Source: Vibrio splendidus (lineage in GTDB: Bacteria; Pseudomonadota; Gammaproteobacteria; Enterobacterales; Vibrionaceae). Taken from it: a DNA stretch of 64,000 nucleotides. This document shows positions 1-9,220 of the stretch, one piece after another. How positions within the stretch are numbered: the first letter of the stretch is position 1; every line of letters starts with the position of its first letter. A program made the translations under genes and the position numbers. The notes under the pieces are model-generated. The model was not told where the DNA came from, did not search any database, and saw nothing but the letters and a program-made list of their open reading frames with translations. The stretch is from contig NZ_MCUN01000004.1 in NCBI RefSeq assembly GCF_002873455.1, forward strand, positions 1 to 64,000, given 5' to 3'.

Positions 1-35
1 GAGGTTTTTTCGAATCTGAAGAAATAAAAAGTTTT

Positions 36-112
<77 letters not shown>

Positions 113-117
113 TATTC

Positions 118-148
118 AAGGCTCTAGCAGAAATGCTAGGGCCTTTTT
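118..148 (+). terminator. Rho-independent terminator after tRNA-Trp
   Basis: A 10-bp stem GGCTCTAGCA / TGCTAGGGCC (one G-U pair) closes a GAAA tetraloop and is followed by TTTTT. It ends the tRNA-Trp transcript. The same element recurs in decayed form downstream. Confidence 0.9.
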
Positions 149-170
149 ACTTTCTGAATCTAATGTACAC

Positions 171-280
171 CATTAGCAGAGCAGCGGATTCCCCGACTTA
201 CCAAAACAGCGCGTGTTGGGAGTTCGAATCTCTCCACCCCTGCCATATTCAAGGCTCTAGCAGAAATGCTGAGGCTTTTT
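171..280 (+). pseudogene. Broken tandem copy of tRNA-Trp plus terminator
   Basis: This is a second copy of the preceding unit. Bases 176-192 repeat 55-71, and 211-270 repeat 78-137 without a mismatch (60 bp covering variable loop, T arm, acceptor 3' strand, CCA and terminator left arm). The 5' acceptor strand and most of the D arm are missing. The anticodon triplet and the 3' side of its stem are replaced by about 18 unrelated bases (193-210), so it cannot fold as a tRNA. The terminator hairpin has a mismatch and a bulge but keeps its T run. It is a decayed duplicate of the rRNA/tRNA-operon tail. Confidence 0.88.
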
Positions 281-302
281 TGCATCTGTTGCTTCTACGA
301 AG

Positions 303-420
303 CAATGTTGGGAGCTGGATCGCCAGCCCGGTCTAATCTCCGGAGTGCCGGCTCAGTCCACCCTGCGATAGTTAAGACTCTAGACTGCGCGTCCCGGCAG
401 AAATGCTGGAGCCTTTTTAT
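303..420 (+). pseudogene. Third, heavily decayed tRNA-Trp/terminator copy
   Basis: Fragments align in order to the tRNA-Trp unit: GTTGGGAG (306-313), TCTAATCTCC (332-341), CCACCCTGC (358-366), then ACTCTAG and CAGAAATGCTGGAGCCTTTTT up to about 419. Between the matching pieces are inserted blocks, for example about 16 bp at 342-357 and about 14 bp between ACTCTAG and CAGAAATG. Order is kept and no tRNA fold remains. The assignment rests on eye alignment. Confidence 0.6.
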
Positions 421-856
421 GCCTGTCACCTTTAACGTAACGCTAGATATATTAAGTGCTCCTTTAGCTCCCCCTATTTAATCGAATCGCTTAATACTTA
501 CTAAATTACAACCTTGCCGTATTTAAAGGCTTAGTCGAACACTAGAGCTTTCTGTTCAGCACCATCTCGCTTCGTAGTTTCTGGTAGTGACTAAAGCTAG
601 ACCTGTTAGGTCTTGAGTCTCATTATTTTTCCGGAAAGATTGCTGGCTAAGAGCATTTTATCATGTCGTCGGCAGCGTGATTAAACACCATTCGTCTTCG
701 CTTTAGTCCCGATTAAATCTAATGTTTACCCAACTAAAGGCTTTTGGTTGCTTCAATAACAGTGCATTAAACGCCGAGGTAAGTTCTATTGTTCATGTAT
801 ACCTTTCAGCTAGATCTTTAGTGAGGAAACCTGCGAATCTGACTTTTATTAGGTAT
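421..856. other. Gene-free region with a possible fourth array remnant
   Basis: No convincing coding frame or RNA gene is visible. Bases about 511-550 (TTGCCGTATTTAAAGGCTTA, then AACACTAGAGCTTTCTG) weakly resemble the TGCCATATTCAAGGCT...GCTAGGGCC tail of the tRNA-Trp unit and may be a fourth, nearly erased copy. Nothing else is recognised up to the antiporter terminator. Confidence 0.4.
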
Positions 857-883
857 AAAAAAGGCCACCTAAATTAGGCAGCC
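857..883 (-). terminator. Terminator of the antiporter gene
   Basis: Read on the minus strand, GGCTGCCTA-ATT-TAGGTGGCC forms a 9-bp stem with two G-U pairs followed by six T. On the plus strand those wobbles become mismatches, so the element is directional and serves the gene at 903-2183. Confidence 0.85.
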
Positions 884-902
884 GGGTTAATATTTTGAGA
901 TG

Positions 903-2183
903 CTAATCTAGCTCTTTCTCAGCTTGCTTCGCTTTTTCTATCATAGGAGTGATTGTCGAGCCTTGAACTAAGATTGAGAACACAACAACAGCGTATGTCA
1001 TAACAAGGATAATCTCTTTAACATCTATTGCCTTGTCTTCAATTACCCAGATACCCGAAGGGATTGAAAGTGCCATTGCTAGAGCTAAGCCACCGCGCAA
1101 GCCACCCCAAGTTAAGATCTTGATTGACCATGGGTTGTAAGTTCTAAAGCGCTTGAACCCTATATAAGACAAGAAAACACTTAGGTAGCGTGCGCTTAGT
1201 ACTAGAGGAACTGCGAAAGCCATCAAAATCCAGTCTTCTTGGTGGAATTTGAATAACAGCATCGACATACCGATCAATAAGAACAATACACCATTTAAGA
1301 ATTCATCTATCAATTCCCAGAAGTGATCTAGGTGATCTTCACTTTCTTTCGAGAATCCAATAAAGCGCGTCCAGTTACCAATCATGATACCTGATACCAC
1401 CATTGCTAACGGTCCTGATACATGTAGGACTTCAGCAAAGGCATAACCAGCGGTTGGAATACCGATAGTTAATAGCAACTCCATCGAGTGGTCATCGGTG
1501 TTGCTGATTAGGTAATGGAATATTAAACCTAGAACGAAACCATAGACGATGCCGCCGATAGCCTCTTGGACGAACAACATGGTCACGCTACCCACTGTCG
1601 GTGCTTCTGTACCGAACGCAATGGTAAATAGGGTAACGAAGATGACTAAGCCAAAACCATCGTTGAATAGAGATTCTCCCTCGATTTGAGTAGAGATTCG
1701 TCTGGGAGCATCGAGCTTCTTCACTATTGCTAATACAGCTATTGGGTCGGTTGGAGATATTAGAGAGCCAAAAAGTAAGCAATAAATTAGGTCAAATTGA
1801 ATACCGATAAACTGACAGAACCCATACAGTACAAAGCCAATAAAGAATGTCGAAAACAGTGTAGCGCCAAGAGCGAGTACCGTTATTTCCCATTTCTGAT
1901 CTTTTAGATTAGGTAACTTAATCCCCAAACCACCGGCAAAGAGTAAGAATCCCAATATTCCTTTTAAGAGGAAATCTTCAAAGTTGATACTGGCAACGGT
2001 TTCTGAGGCGATGTCAGCCAATTGGAACCAATTGTTTTGTCCCGCAATGATAATCAATAGAGATAACATCATTGAGCCAGCTGTAATGGCGATGGTTGTC
2101 TGCATTTTACCAATTTTGGTATTCACGAAAGCAATAAGCATGGCAGCTGCGGACAAGAAGCATAAGGTGTAATAGACCGACAT
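903..2183 (-). CDS. NhaP-type Na+/H+ antiporter (CPA1 family)
   Basis: This is a cation:proton antiporter of the inner membrane that exchanges Na+ (or K+) for H+ in pH and salt homeostasis. It is about 426 residues of nearly continuous hydrophobic helices, with family motifs such as SPTDPIAV in the middle, GESLFNDG right after it, and WGGLRGGLALAMALS near the end. I chose the ATG at 2183 (MSVYYTLCF) because the first helix begins there. In-frame upstream starts exist at 2261 and further back to 2432, but the longest would run through the metH start and gives an unconvincing N-terminus. No strong ribosome site marks either choice. It is transcribed divergently from metH. The transported ion cannot be told from sequence. 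Confidence 0.9.
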   Translation of the reverse strand: MSVYYTLCFLSAAAMLIAFVNTKIGKMQTTIAITAGSMMLSLLIIIAGQNNWFQLADIASETVASINFEDFLLKGILGFLLFAGGLGIKLPNLKDQKWEITVLALGATLFSTFFIGFVLYGFCQFIGIQFDLIYCLLFGSLISPTDPIAVLAIVKKLDAPRRISTQIEGESLFNDGFGLVIFVTLFTIAFGTEAPTVGSVTMLFVQEAIGGIVYGFVLGLIFHYLISNTDDHSMELLLTIGIPTAGYAFAEVLHVSGPLAMVVSGIMIGNWTRFIGFSKESEDHLDHFWELIDEFLNGVLFLLIGMSMLLFKFHQEDWILMAFAVPLVLSARYLSVFLSYIGFKRFRTYNPWSIKILTWGGLRGGLALAMALSIPSGIWVIEDKAIDVKEIILVMTYAVVVFSILVQGSTITPMIEKAKQAEKELD

Positions 2184-2286
2184 TGGGATCCCAACATGTA
2201 ACAAAGTATGAATATGAATTTTCGTTGTCTCATGCTCAAATAGCAAACATTTTTTTGTCATGACTTGGTAATCAATTTCACCTTTT

Positions 2287-2302
2287 AGACGTCTAGACTC
2301 CT
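2287..2302 (+). promoter_or_regulatory. Tandem MetJ operator (met boxes)
   Basis: Two adjacent 8-mers, AGACGTCT (a perfect met box) and AGACTCCT (five of eight matches), lie 51 bp before the metH start codon. MetJ with S-adenosylmethionine binds tandem met boxes to repress methionine genes. A plausible -10 TAGGAT lies at 2316-2321, which would place the boxes over the -35 region. Both halves are read directly; function is inferred. Confidence 0.8.
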
Positions 2303-2352
2303 TTTTAATGTGTGGTAGGATGGAGAGATAATTAAAGGAATGAGGCTGTACC

Positions 2353-5300
2353 GTGGGAAGTAATGTAAGGCAAAAGATTGACGCTCTGTTGAAGCAACGA
2401 ATTTTACTGATTGATGGTGGCATGGGTACCATGATTCAGGATTATAAATTGGAAGAGCAAGACTATCGTGGTGAGCGCTTTGCTGATTGGCATAGTGATT
2501 TAAAAGGTAACAATGACCTTTTGGTACTTACACAACCTAAGCTTATCAAAGATATCCATACGGAGTATTTGGAAGCCGGTGCTGATATCCTCGAAACCAA
2601 TACCTTTAACTCTACAACCATCGCTATGGCCGACTACGATATGGAAAGCCTTAGCGAAGAAATTAACTTTACAGCTGCAAAGTTAGCTCGTGAAGCTGCA
2701 GACGAATGGACGGCAAAGACCCCAGAAAAACCCCGTTTCGTGGCGGGTGTGTTAGGTCCAACTAACCGAACTTGTTCTATCTCCCCAGACGTTAATGATC
2801 CGGGCTATCGTAATGTTAGCTTTGATGAACTGGTTGAAGCTTACTCCGAATCGACACGAGCGCTTATCAAAGGTGGCTCAGATCTTATTCTTATCGAGAC
2901 TATCTTCGACACGTTAAATGCAAAAGCATGTTCTTTTGCGGTTGAATCTGTTTTTGAAGAGGTAGGCATCACGCTTCCTGTGATGATCTCCGGTACCATT
3001 ACTGACGCATCAGGTCGTACGCTTTCAGGGCAGACAACAGAAGCCTTCTACAACGCCCTTCGTCATGTTAAACCTATCTCATTTGGATTGAACTGTGCAT
3101 TAGGCCCTGACGAACTGCGAGAGTACGTTGGTGAGATGTCTCGTATCTCAGAATGTAACGTTTCCGCCCACCCTAACGCGGGTTTACCTAATGCGTTCGG
3201 TGAGTATGACCTTTCTCCTGAAGAGATGGCTGAACACGTTAAGGAATGGGCCGAAAGTGGTTTCTTGAACCTAATTGGCGGTTGTTGTGGTACGACGCCA
3301 GAACATATTCGCCAAATGGCTGAGGCCGTTGAAGGCGTAACGCCACGTCAATTACCTGATTTGCCTGTGTCTTGCCGTTTATCTGGTTTGGAACCATTAA
3401 CGATTGCCAAAGAATCTCTATTTGTGAACGTAGGTGAGCGTACTAACGTTACCGGTTCTGCTCGATTTAAGCGATTGATTAAAGAAGAGCTTTACGATGA
3501 AGCCTTGAGTGTTGCTCGAGAGCAAGTTGAGAACGGTGCTCAGATCATCGATATCAACATGGATGAAGGGATGCTAGACGCTGAGGCGTGTATGGTTAAA
3601 TTCCTCAATCTATGTGCGTCTGAGCCAGAGATCTCGAAAGTGCCAGTCATGGTCGACTCTTCCAAATGGGAAGTTATCGAAGCGGGTCTGAAATGTATTC
3701 AGGGTAAAGGCATCGTTAACTCTATCTCATTGAAAGAAGGGAAAGAGAAGTTTGTCGAGCAAGCTAAACTGGTTCGTCGTTATGGCGCTGCTGTCATTGT
3801 GATGGCGTTCGATGAACTAGGGCAGGCTGATACCCGAGAGCGTAAAGTTGAGATTTGTACCAATGCCTACAACATTCTTGTTGATGAAGTAGGTTTCCCG
3901 CCAGAAGATATTATCTTTGACCCGAACATTTTCGCAGTGGCTACGGGTATTGATGAGCATAACAACTATGCGGTCGACTTCATTGAAGCAGTAGGGGACA
4001 TCAAACGCGATCTTCCGCATGCGATGATCTCAGGTGGTGTGTCGAATGTTTCATTCTCTTTCCGCGGTAATAACTACGTTCGTGAGGCTATTCACGCGGT
4101 ATTCCTATATCACTGTTTTAAAAACGGTATGGATATGGGCATTGTAAATGCAGGTCAATTAGAGATTTACGATAATGTGCCTGAGGATTTACGAGAAGCT
4201 GTTGAAGACGTGGTACTTAACCGTCGTGATGACTCGACGGAGCGCTTATTGGATATTGCGACTGCATACTTAGAGCGTGCGGTTGGAAAGGTTGAAGATA
4301 AATCGGCATTAGAATGGCGCACTTGGCCAGTAGAGAAACGTTTAGAGCACTCCTTGGTTAAAGGCATTACTGATTTCATCGTTGAAGATACAGAAGAGGC
4401 GCGTGTTAATGCCTCTCGCCCTATTGAGGTGATTGAAGGTCCATTAATGGATGGCATGAATGTGGTTGGTGATCTCTTTGGTGAAGGTAAAATGTTCCTT
4501 CCTCAAGTGGTGAAATCTGCCCGTGTTATGAAGCAGGCGGTAGCCCATCTAGAGCCATTTATTAATGCAACCAAAGACGTTGGTGCAACTAACGGCAAAA
4601 TCTTACTAGCGACTGTAAAGGGTGATGTTCACGATATCGGTAAGAATATTGTTGGCGTGGTTTTGCAATGTAATAACTACGAAATTATCGATTTAGGCGT
4701 GATGGTTTCATGTGAAAAAATTCTTAAGGTCGCTAAGGAAGAGAATGTCGACATTATTGGTCTTTCCGGGCTGATTACTCCTTCTCTTGATGAGATGGTA
4801 CATGTTGCCAAAGAGATGGAGAGACAAGGCTTTAAGCTGCCTCTTCTTATTGGCGGAGCAACCACATCTAAAGCGCATACAGCCGTTAAGATTGAACAGA
4901 ACTACTCTGAACCTGTTGTGTACGTAAACAATGCTTCACGTGCTGTTGGTGTGTGTACCTCTCTATTATCTAACGAACTGAAACCTGCATTTGTCGAGAA
5001 GTTGGATATCGATTACGATCGCGTTCGCGATCAGCACAATCGTAAAAAGCCTCGTACTAAGCCGGTCACGCTTGAGAGAGCGCGTGCCAATAAAGTCGCT
5101 ATCGATTGGGATGCGTATACTCCCCCTGCACCTGTTAAGCCGGGAGTACACATCTTCAAGGACTTTGATGTGGCTACTTTACGTCAGTACATCGACTGGA
5201 CTCCGTTCTTTATGACATGGTCATTAGTCGGAAAGTACCCAGCAATTCTCAATCATGAAGAGGTAGGTGATGAAGCGAAACGCCTCTTCAAGGATGCTAA

Positions 5301-6030
5301 CGATTTACTCGATCGTGTAGAGAGAGATAAATTGCTTGAAGCTCGTGGTATGTGTGCCATGTTCCCAGCAAACAGTGTTGGCGATGATATTGAAGTGTAT
5401 ACCGATGAATCGCGTACTGAAGTATTAAAGGTTCTGCATAATCTTCGTCAACAAACCGAGAAGCCAAAAGGTTTTAACTACTGTTTGTCAGATTACATTG
5501 CGCCGAAAGACAGCGGTAAAGCAGACTGGATTGGTGGTTTTGCAGTAACGGGTGGTATTGGTGAGCGAGAGCTCGCTGATGATTACAAAGCGAAAGGCGA
5601 CGACTATAACGCGATCATGATTCAGGCGGTTGCAGACCGGTTGGCGGAAGCGTTCGCTGAATACTTGCATAAAGAAGTGAGAAAGGACATTTGGGGCTAC
5701 TCACCTGATGAGGATTTGTCTAATGACGATTTGATTCGAGAGAAATACCAAGGTATTCGCCCTGCTCCGGGTTACCCTGCTTGCCCAGAACATACAGAGA
5801 AAGGCACGTTGTGGGAGTTGATGGACGTTGAAAAAGCGATCGACATGTCGTTAACCACGAGTTACGCAATGTGGCCTGGTGCTTCAGTATCTGGTATGTA
5901 CTTCTCACATCCGGATTCTCGATACTTTGCGATTGCCCAGATTCAACAGGATCAAGTGGATAGCTATGCCGACCGTAAAGGTTGGGATATGTTAGAAGCT
6001 GAGAAGTGGTTAGGCCCAAACATTAACTAG
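2353..6030 (+). CDS. metH: Cobalamin-dependent methionine synthase
   Basis: MetH transfers a methyl group from 5-methyltetrahydrofolate through cobalamin to homocysteine, the last step of methionine synthesis, in the cytoplasm. The 1,225 residues match the full-length family. In order: homocysteine domain (1 to about 330, zinc ligands in [11 protein letters not shown]), pterin-binding domain (about 350-620), cobalamin cap and B12 domain (about 650-890, with GDVHDIGKN carrying the His ligand near residue 760), and the reactivation domain that binds S-adenosylmethionine ([12 protein letters not shown] near 1134). The start is a GTG with GAGG seven bases upstream. MetJ boxes precede it. It is convergent with lysC and shares a terminator with it. 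All key motifs are intact. Confidence 0.98.
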   Translation: MGSNVRQKIDALLKQRILLIDGGMGTMIQDYKLEEQDYRGERFADWHSDLKGNNDLLVLTQPKLIKDIHTEYLEAGADILETNTFNSTTIAMADYDMESLSEEINFTAAKLAREAADEWTAKTPEKPRFVAGVLGPTNRTCSISPDVNDPGYRNVSFDELVEAYSESTRALIKGGSDLILIETIFDTLNAKACSFAVESVFEEVGITLPVMISGTITDASGRTLSGQTTEAFYNALRHVKPISFGLNCALGPDELREYVGEMSRISECNVSAHPNAGLPNAFGEYDLSPEEMAEHVKEWAESGFLNLIGGCCGTTPEHIRQMAEAVEGVTPRQLPDLPVSCRLSGLEPLTIAKESLFVNVGERTNVTGSARFKRLIKEELYDEALSVAREQVENGAQIIDINMDEGMLDAEACMVKFLNLCASEPEISKVPVMVDSSKWEVIEAGLKCIQGKGIVNSISLKEGKEKFVEQAKLVRRYGAAVIVMAFDELGQADTRERKVEICTNAYNILVDEVGFPPEDIIFDPNIFAVATGIDEHNNYAVDFIEAVGDIKRDLPHAMISGGVSNVSFSFRGNNYVREAIHAVFLYHCFKNGMDMGIVNAGQLEIYDNVPEDLREAVEDVVLNRRDDSTERLLDIATAYLERAVGKVEDKSALEWRTWPVEKRLEHSLVKGITDFIVEDTEEARVNASRPIEVIEGPLMDGMNVVGDLFGEGKMFLPQVVKSARVMKQAVAHLEPFINATKDVGATNGKILLATVKGDVHDIGKNIVGVVLQCNNYEIIDLGVMVSCEKILKVAKEENVDIIGLSGLITPSLDEMVHVAKEMERQGFKLPLLIGGATTSKAHTAVKIEQNYSEPVVYVNNASRAVGVCTSLLSNELKPAFVEKLDIDYDRVRDQHNRKKPRTKPVTLERARANKVAIDWDAYTPPAPVKPGVHIFKDFDVATLRQYIDWTPFFMTWSLVGKYPAILNHEEVGDEAKRLFKDANDLLDRVERDKLLEARGMCAMFPANSVGDDIEVYTDESRTEVLKVLHNLRQQTEKPKGFNYCLSDYIAPKDSGKADWIGGFAVTGGIGERELADDYKAKGDDYNAIMIQAVADRLAEAFAEYLHKEVRKDIWGYSPDEDLSNDDLIREKYQGIRPAPGYPACPEHTEKGTLWELMDVEKAIDMSLTTSYAMWPGASVSGMYFSHPDSRYFAIAQIQQDQVDSYADRKGWDMLEAEKWLGPNIN

Positions 6031-6072
6031 CTTTTAGGCTATACGAGCATTGACTCGTAAAGTAAAAAAGAG

Positions 6073-6100
6073 AAAGGGTTGCTCAAGAGCAACCCTTTTT
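6073..6100. terminator. Bidirectional terminator between metH and lysC
   Basis: AAAGGGTTGCTC-AAGA-type stem with GCAACCCTTT and T runs on both sides (TTTTT on the plus strand; TCTCTTTTTT on the minus strand). It sits between the convergent metH and lysC. Confidence 0.9.
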
Positions 6101-6145
6101 GTATCTGTGGTTTGGTAGTTTTAAACTAATCGAGTAACCGTCGTT

Positions 6146-7513
6146 TTATTCAAACAGCTCTTGATGCAGCTTTTGAATCGCTAACTTGGAGACAGACTCA
6201 TTTAGCAAGAAGCATAGGTTGTGTGGGCTTGCTCCGTAACAAATCATACGTAGGTTGAAGTCTTCAAGCGTGCCGAATACTTGCTTCGCATAGCCTTTGC
6301 TTTCGCTCATGTTATTACCAATAAGAGCAACAAGGCATAGGTCGTGTTCAATATCTACAGAACACAGCTCTTCAAGCTCAATTCGAGCGGCTTCTGGTAA
6401 CTGAGGAGCACCACCCGATGTATCTGTTTGATCAAGAGTCAGTGAGACACTGATCTCTGAGGTAGTGATAAGATCGACAGAGATCTTATGCTTAGCGAGG
6501 ATCTCGAACACCTTAGCTAAAAAGCCGTAGGCATGGAACATATTAGCGCTACGCAGTGTAACCATGGTTTGGTTGCAACGTAGGGCAAGCGCTCTAAACA
6601 GAGGAGAACTCTCAACTTGTTGACGAATCCATGTTCCACCGAGCTCTGGTGCTTTTGATGAGCCGACAAAAACAGGGATTTGATGGCGTAATGCAGGGAC
6701 TAGAGTCGAAGGGTGTAATATCTTCGCACCAAAGTTTGCCATTTCTGATGCTTCGCTGAAGCTAATCTCTGGGATAGGAGATGCTTTCGATGCGATGCGT
6801 GGATCTGTGGTGTAGATCCCTGGAACGTCAGTCCAGATCTCTAAACCAATAGCTTGTACCGATTCGGCAATCAGTGCGGCTGAATAATCACTGCCGCCAC
6901 GACCTAACGTTGTGGTGTTACCTTCGCTATCGGCACCGATAAAGCCTTGAGTCACGACAACTTGTTTTTGGCAAAGTGGGATGAGTTTTTCTTGCGCTAG
7001 AGCTGCAATATCTTCTAGCTGTGGTTCTGCTTTACCGAAGTCATCATTAGTGCGCATCACTTCTCTGATATCAAAACGAACTGCGGGTGTCCCACGTTCA
7101 CGAATGATCTGCGCCAGAATATGTGTCGACATTAACTCACCACATGCCACTAGGTGATCGGTGAGTTTGGTACTTGTTTGGAATGATGCCGCTTCTGCAG
7201 CGCTCGCAATGTCGTCGAGAATACAATGCACGTCTTTTTCAATGCTGATTGGGTCTGCTAGTTGATCAAGAATCGCGTTATGAATGTCAGCCAACTGCGT
7301 CATTAATTCCTGACGACGAGTTTTGTCTTGGACACCATTCGCTAGCTCAACAAGCAAGTTAGTGACGCCTGAGCATGCGCTGCTCACGACCAGTTTAGTA
7401 TTCGAGTTATTTTCAATAATGGCAGCACAACGGCTCATTGCTTCAAAGTTGGCAACACTTGTTCCACCAAACTTAGCGACATTAAAAGAACCAGCTACAT
7501 TAGATGCACTCAC
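6146..7513 (-). CDS. lysC: Lysine-sensitive aspartate kinase (LysC type)
   Basis: This enzyme phosphorylates aspartate, the first step towards lysine, methionine and threonine. The 455 residues hold an N-terminal amino-acid kinase domain (KFGGTSVANFEAM near residue 14, GRGGSDYSAAL near 210) and C-terminal ACT regulatory domains (about 310-455). It is a monofunctional kinase with no homoserine dehydrogenase domain, like E. coli LysC. The start is GTG at 7513 with GGGAGA six bases upstream. A lysine riboswitch precedes it, so it should be repressed by lysine as RNA, and probably by lysine binding to the ACT domains as protein. That regulation by a riboswitch fits LysC rather than MetL or ThrA. 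Confidence 0.95.
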   Translation of the reverse strand: MSASNVAGSFNVAKFGGTSVANFEAMSRCAAIIENNSNTKLVVSSACSGVTNLLVELANGVQDKTRRQELMTQLADIHNAILDQLADPISIEKDVHCILDDIASAAEAASFQTSTKLTDHLVACGELMSTHILAQIIRERGTPAVRFDIREVMRTNDDFGKAEPQLEDIAALAQEKLIPLCQKQVVVTQGFIGADSEGNTTTLGRGGSDYSAALIAESVQAIGLEIWTDVPGIYTTDPRIASKASPIPEISFSEASEMANFGAKILHPSTLVPALRHQIPVFVGSSKAPELGGTWIRQQVESSPLFRALALRCNQTMVTLRSANMFHAYGFLAKVFEILAKHKISVDLITTSEISVSLTLDQTDTSGGAPQLPEAARIELEELCSVDIEHDLCLVALIGNNMSESKGYAKQVFGTLEDFNLRMICYGASPHNLCFLLNESVSKLAIQKLHQELFE

Positions 7514-7627
7514 GATATATCTCCCACGACTTCCTAAAATAAAATTACGGTTGGGTAATCCAACGTCCGATGTTTTTCGAAGAGAGTATTTAGAGCAAAA
7601 AGAGAGGAATTATTAGAATAGTAACCT

Positions 7628-7795
7628 CAGAAGCTCTTCACCATATAGAAATGGCGACAGTTGCCGGGATTCAGCCCGCTCAACCGATAATAAAGGTCCT
7701 GCATCCTTTTATTATCTCGGCACTGCTCCCCATTAATGTTTTGTATTGGAAATGCGGTTCCACAAAACATCTGCCTGGGCAGTGCTCCTCTTCTG
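7628..7795 (-). ncRNA. Lysine riboswitch (L box) upstream of lysC
   Basis: Read on the minus strand, the leader has the conserved lysine aptamer blocks in order: CAGAAG-AGGAGCACTGCC, then GGGGAGCAGTGCCGAGATAA, CCTTTATTATCGGTTGAGC and GGCAACTGTCGCC. Helix P1 closes as CAGAAG (7795-7790) with CTTCTG (7633-7628). A P5 hairpin GCCAT...ATGGT follows the CTGTC block. The order and key bases match the B. subtilis lysC leader as I remember it. About 115 nt separate P1 from the lysC GTG; the switch may act by hiding the GGGAGA ribosome site, as in E. coli, because I see no T-run terminator there. Confidence 0.93.
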
Positions 7796-7976
7796 CTAGA
7801 TAGCCATTTCATTGAACGTGTTTGCGTTAACAATGTCAATCCGTAACTGGAGATATTTAAAAAATAATTTTAACAATTATGTGACACTGGTGTGACCTCA
7901 ATACTTTTGGCTAATTGCTGACGGTATCGATTTGCTTTAGGGTGGAATGTTCACACCATTAACGTAAGGGATGTAC
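7796..7976. other. Divergent promoter region of lysC and aminotransferase
   Basis: About 180 bp between the riboswitch 5' end and the aminotransferase start. It must hold promoters for both genes, but I cannot name a convincing -35/-10 pair. The inverted ACACTGGTGT (7881-7890) is the only palindrome I noted. Confidence 0.4.
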
Positions 7977-9116
7977 ATGTCTAATTTAACACTCACTACT
8001 GCTATCGAGAGCTTTTATCCGCCACACCGAACGTTAATGGGGCCGGGGCCTTCAGATATTTCACCTCAAGTTTTACAGGCCTTGAGCCGTCCAACTATTG
8101 GTCACCTCGATCCGCTGTTTATCGCAATGATGGATGAGCTGAAACAACTTCTTAAATATGTTTTTCAAACTGAAAATGAGTTGACGATTGCCGTTTCAGC
8201 TCCGGGCAGTGCAGGTATGGAAACCTGTTTTGTTAACCTGATTGAGCCCGGTGAGAAAGTGATTGTTTGTCGCAACGGTGTTTTCGGTGAACGTATGCGA
8301 GAGAATGTTGTGCGTTGTGGTGGCGAAGCGATCCTTGTTGATGACGAGTGGGGTAAACCCGTTTCCGTTGAAAAGGTAGAAAAAGCGTTATTAGAAAACC
8401 CTGATGCTGTAGCTGTCGCATTTGTACACGCAGAAACGTCGACTGGAGCGTTATCGGATGCTAAAGCCATTTCCGCATTAGCTCGTCAATTTGATGCATT
8501 GTCGATTGTTGATGCAGTGACATCATTAGGTGGTGTACCACTGTTGGTTGATGAATGGCAGCTTGATGCGGTTTATTCTGGCAGTCAAAAATGTCTATCT
8601 TGCGTTCCTGGTCTGTCTCCTGTGACTTTCTCTCAACGTGCGGTTGAGAAGATGAAGGCGCGTCAAGCTCCAGTACAAAGCTGGTTCCTAGATCAGAGCT
8701 TGGTACTCGGTTATTGGAGTGGAGAAGGTAAGCGTAGCTACCACCACACAGCCCCCGTGAACAGCCTGTATGCTTTGCATGAGTCATTGGTTTTACTGAA
8801 AAATGAAGGGTTAGACGACGCTTGGTCACGTCATTACGCGATGCACCAAGAGCTTAAAACTGGTGTAGAAGCTTTGGGGTTAAAGTTTGTCGTTGATGAA
8901 GAGAGCCGCTTGCCTCAATTGAATGCGCTTTACTTCCCTGAAGGGATTGACGAAGCCAAAATAAGAACACAGCTGTTAGAAGAGTATAATCTTGAAATCG
9001 GTGCAGGCCTTGGCTCTTTAGCAGGGAAGGCTTGGCGTATTGGTTTAATGGGTTATGGTGCTCGAAAAGAGAATGTCGCATTGTGCTTAAAAGCGTTGCA
9101 AGACGTTTTGAAGTAG
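7977..9116 (+). CDS. Class V PLP aminotransferase (alanine--glyoxylate / serine--pyruvate type)
   Basis: This cytoplasmic enzyme probably moves the amino group of alanine or serine to glyoxylate or pyruvate. The 379 residues begin with PPHRTLMGPGPSD, typical of this aminotransferase group, and carry the pyridoxal phosphate lysine in GSQKCLS (about K205), with VDAVTSLGG upstream as cofactor-binding loop. The start at 7977 is preferred over ATG 7971 because AAGGG lies five or six bases before it. The exact amino donor cannot be decided; 2-aminoethylphosphonate transaminase is a related alternative, but no phosphonate genes are nearby. V. cholerae has a homologue in the same place beside lysC. 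Confidence 0.88.
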   Translation: MSNLTLTTAIESFYPPHRTLMGPGPSDISPQVLQALSRPTIGHLDPLFIAMMDELKQLLKYVFQTENELTIAVSAPGSAGMETCFVNLIEPGEKVIVCRNGVFGERMRENVVRCGGEAILVDDEWGKPVSVEKVEKALLENPDAVAVAFVHAETSTGALSDAKAISALARQFDALSIVDAVTSLGGVPLLVDEWQLDAVYSGSQKCLSCVPGLSPVTFSQRAVEKMKARQAPVQSWFLDQSLVLGYWSGEGKRSYHHTAPVNSLYALHESLVLLKNEGLDDAWSRHYAMHQELKTGVEALGLKFVVDEESRLPQLNALYFPEGIDEAKIRTQLLEEYNLEIGAGLGSLAGKAWRIGLMGYGARKENVALCLKALQDVLK

Positions 9117-9140
9117 CGACAATAAACTGAAATTAAAAAG

Positions 9141-9170
9141 AAAAGCGCACGAGAGAACGTGCGCTTTTTT
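9141..9170. terminator. Terminator after the aminotransferase gene
   Basis: AAAAGCGCAC-GAGAGAAC-GTGCGCTTTTTT: an 8-bp GC-rich stem with A and T runs. It can work in both directions and also lies downstream of the convergent pglL. Confidence 0.92.
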
Positions 9171-9220
9171 GTGTCTAGACTAAACGCCAATAGGGTGAAT
9201 TAATTCTAGATTCCTTGGCA

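Noticed and set aside
7627..7839. A 70-codon frame on the minus strand before lysC
   Set aside because: It lies entirely on the lysine riboswitch; the RNA structure explains the sequence.
8165..9081. Several minus-strand frames of 60-120 codons under the aminotransferase gene
   Set aside because: They are antisense to a well-conserved gene and have no recognisable protein features.
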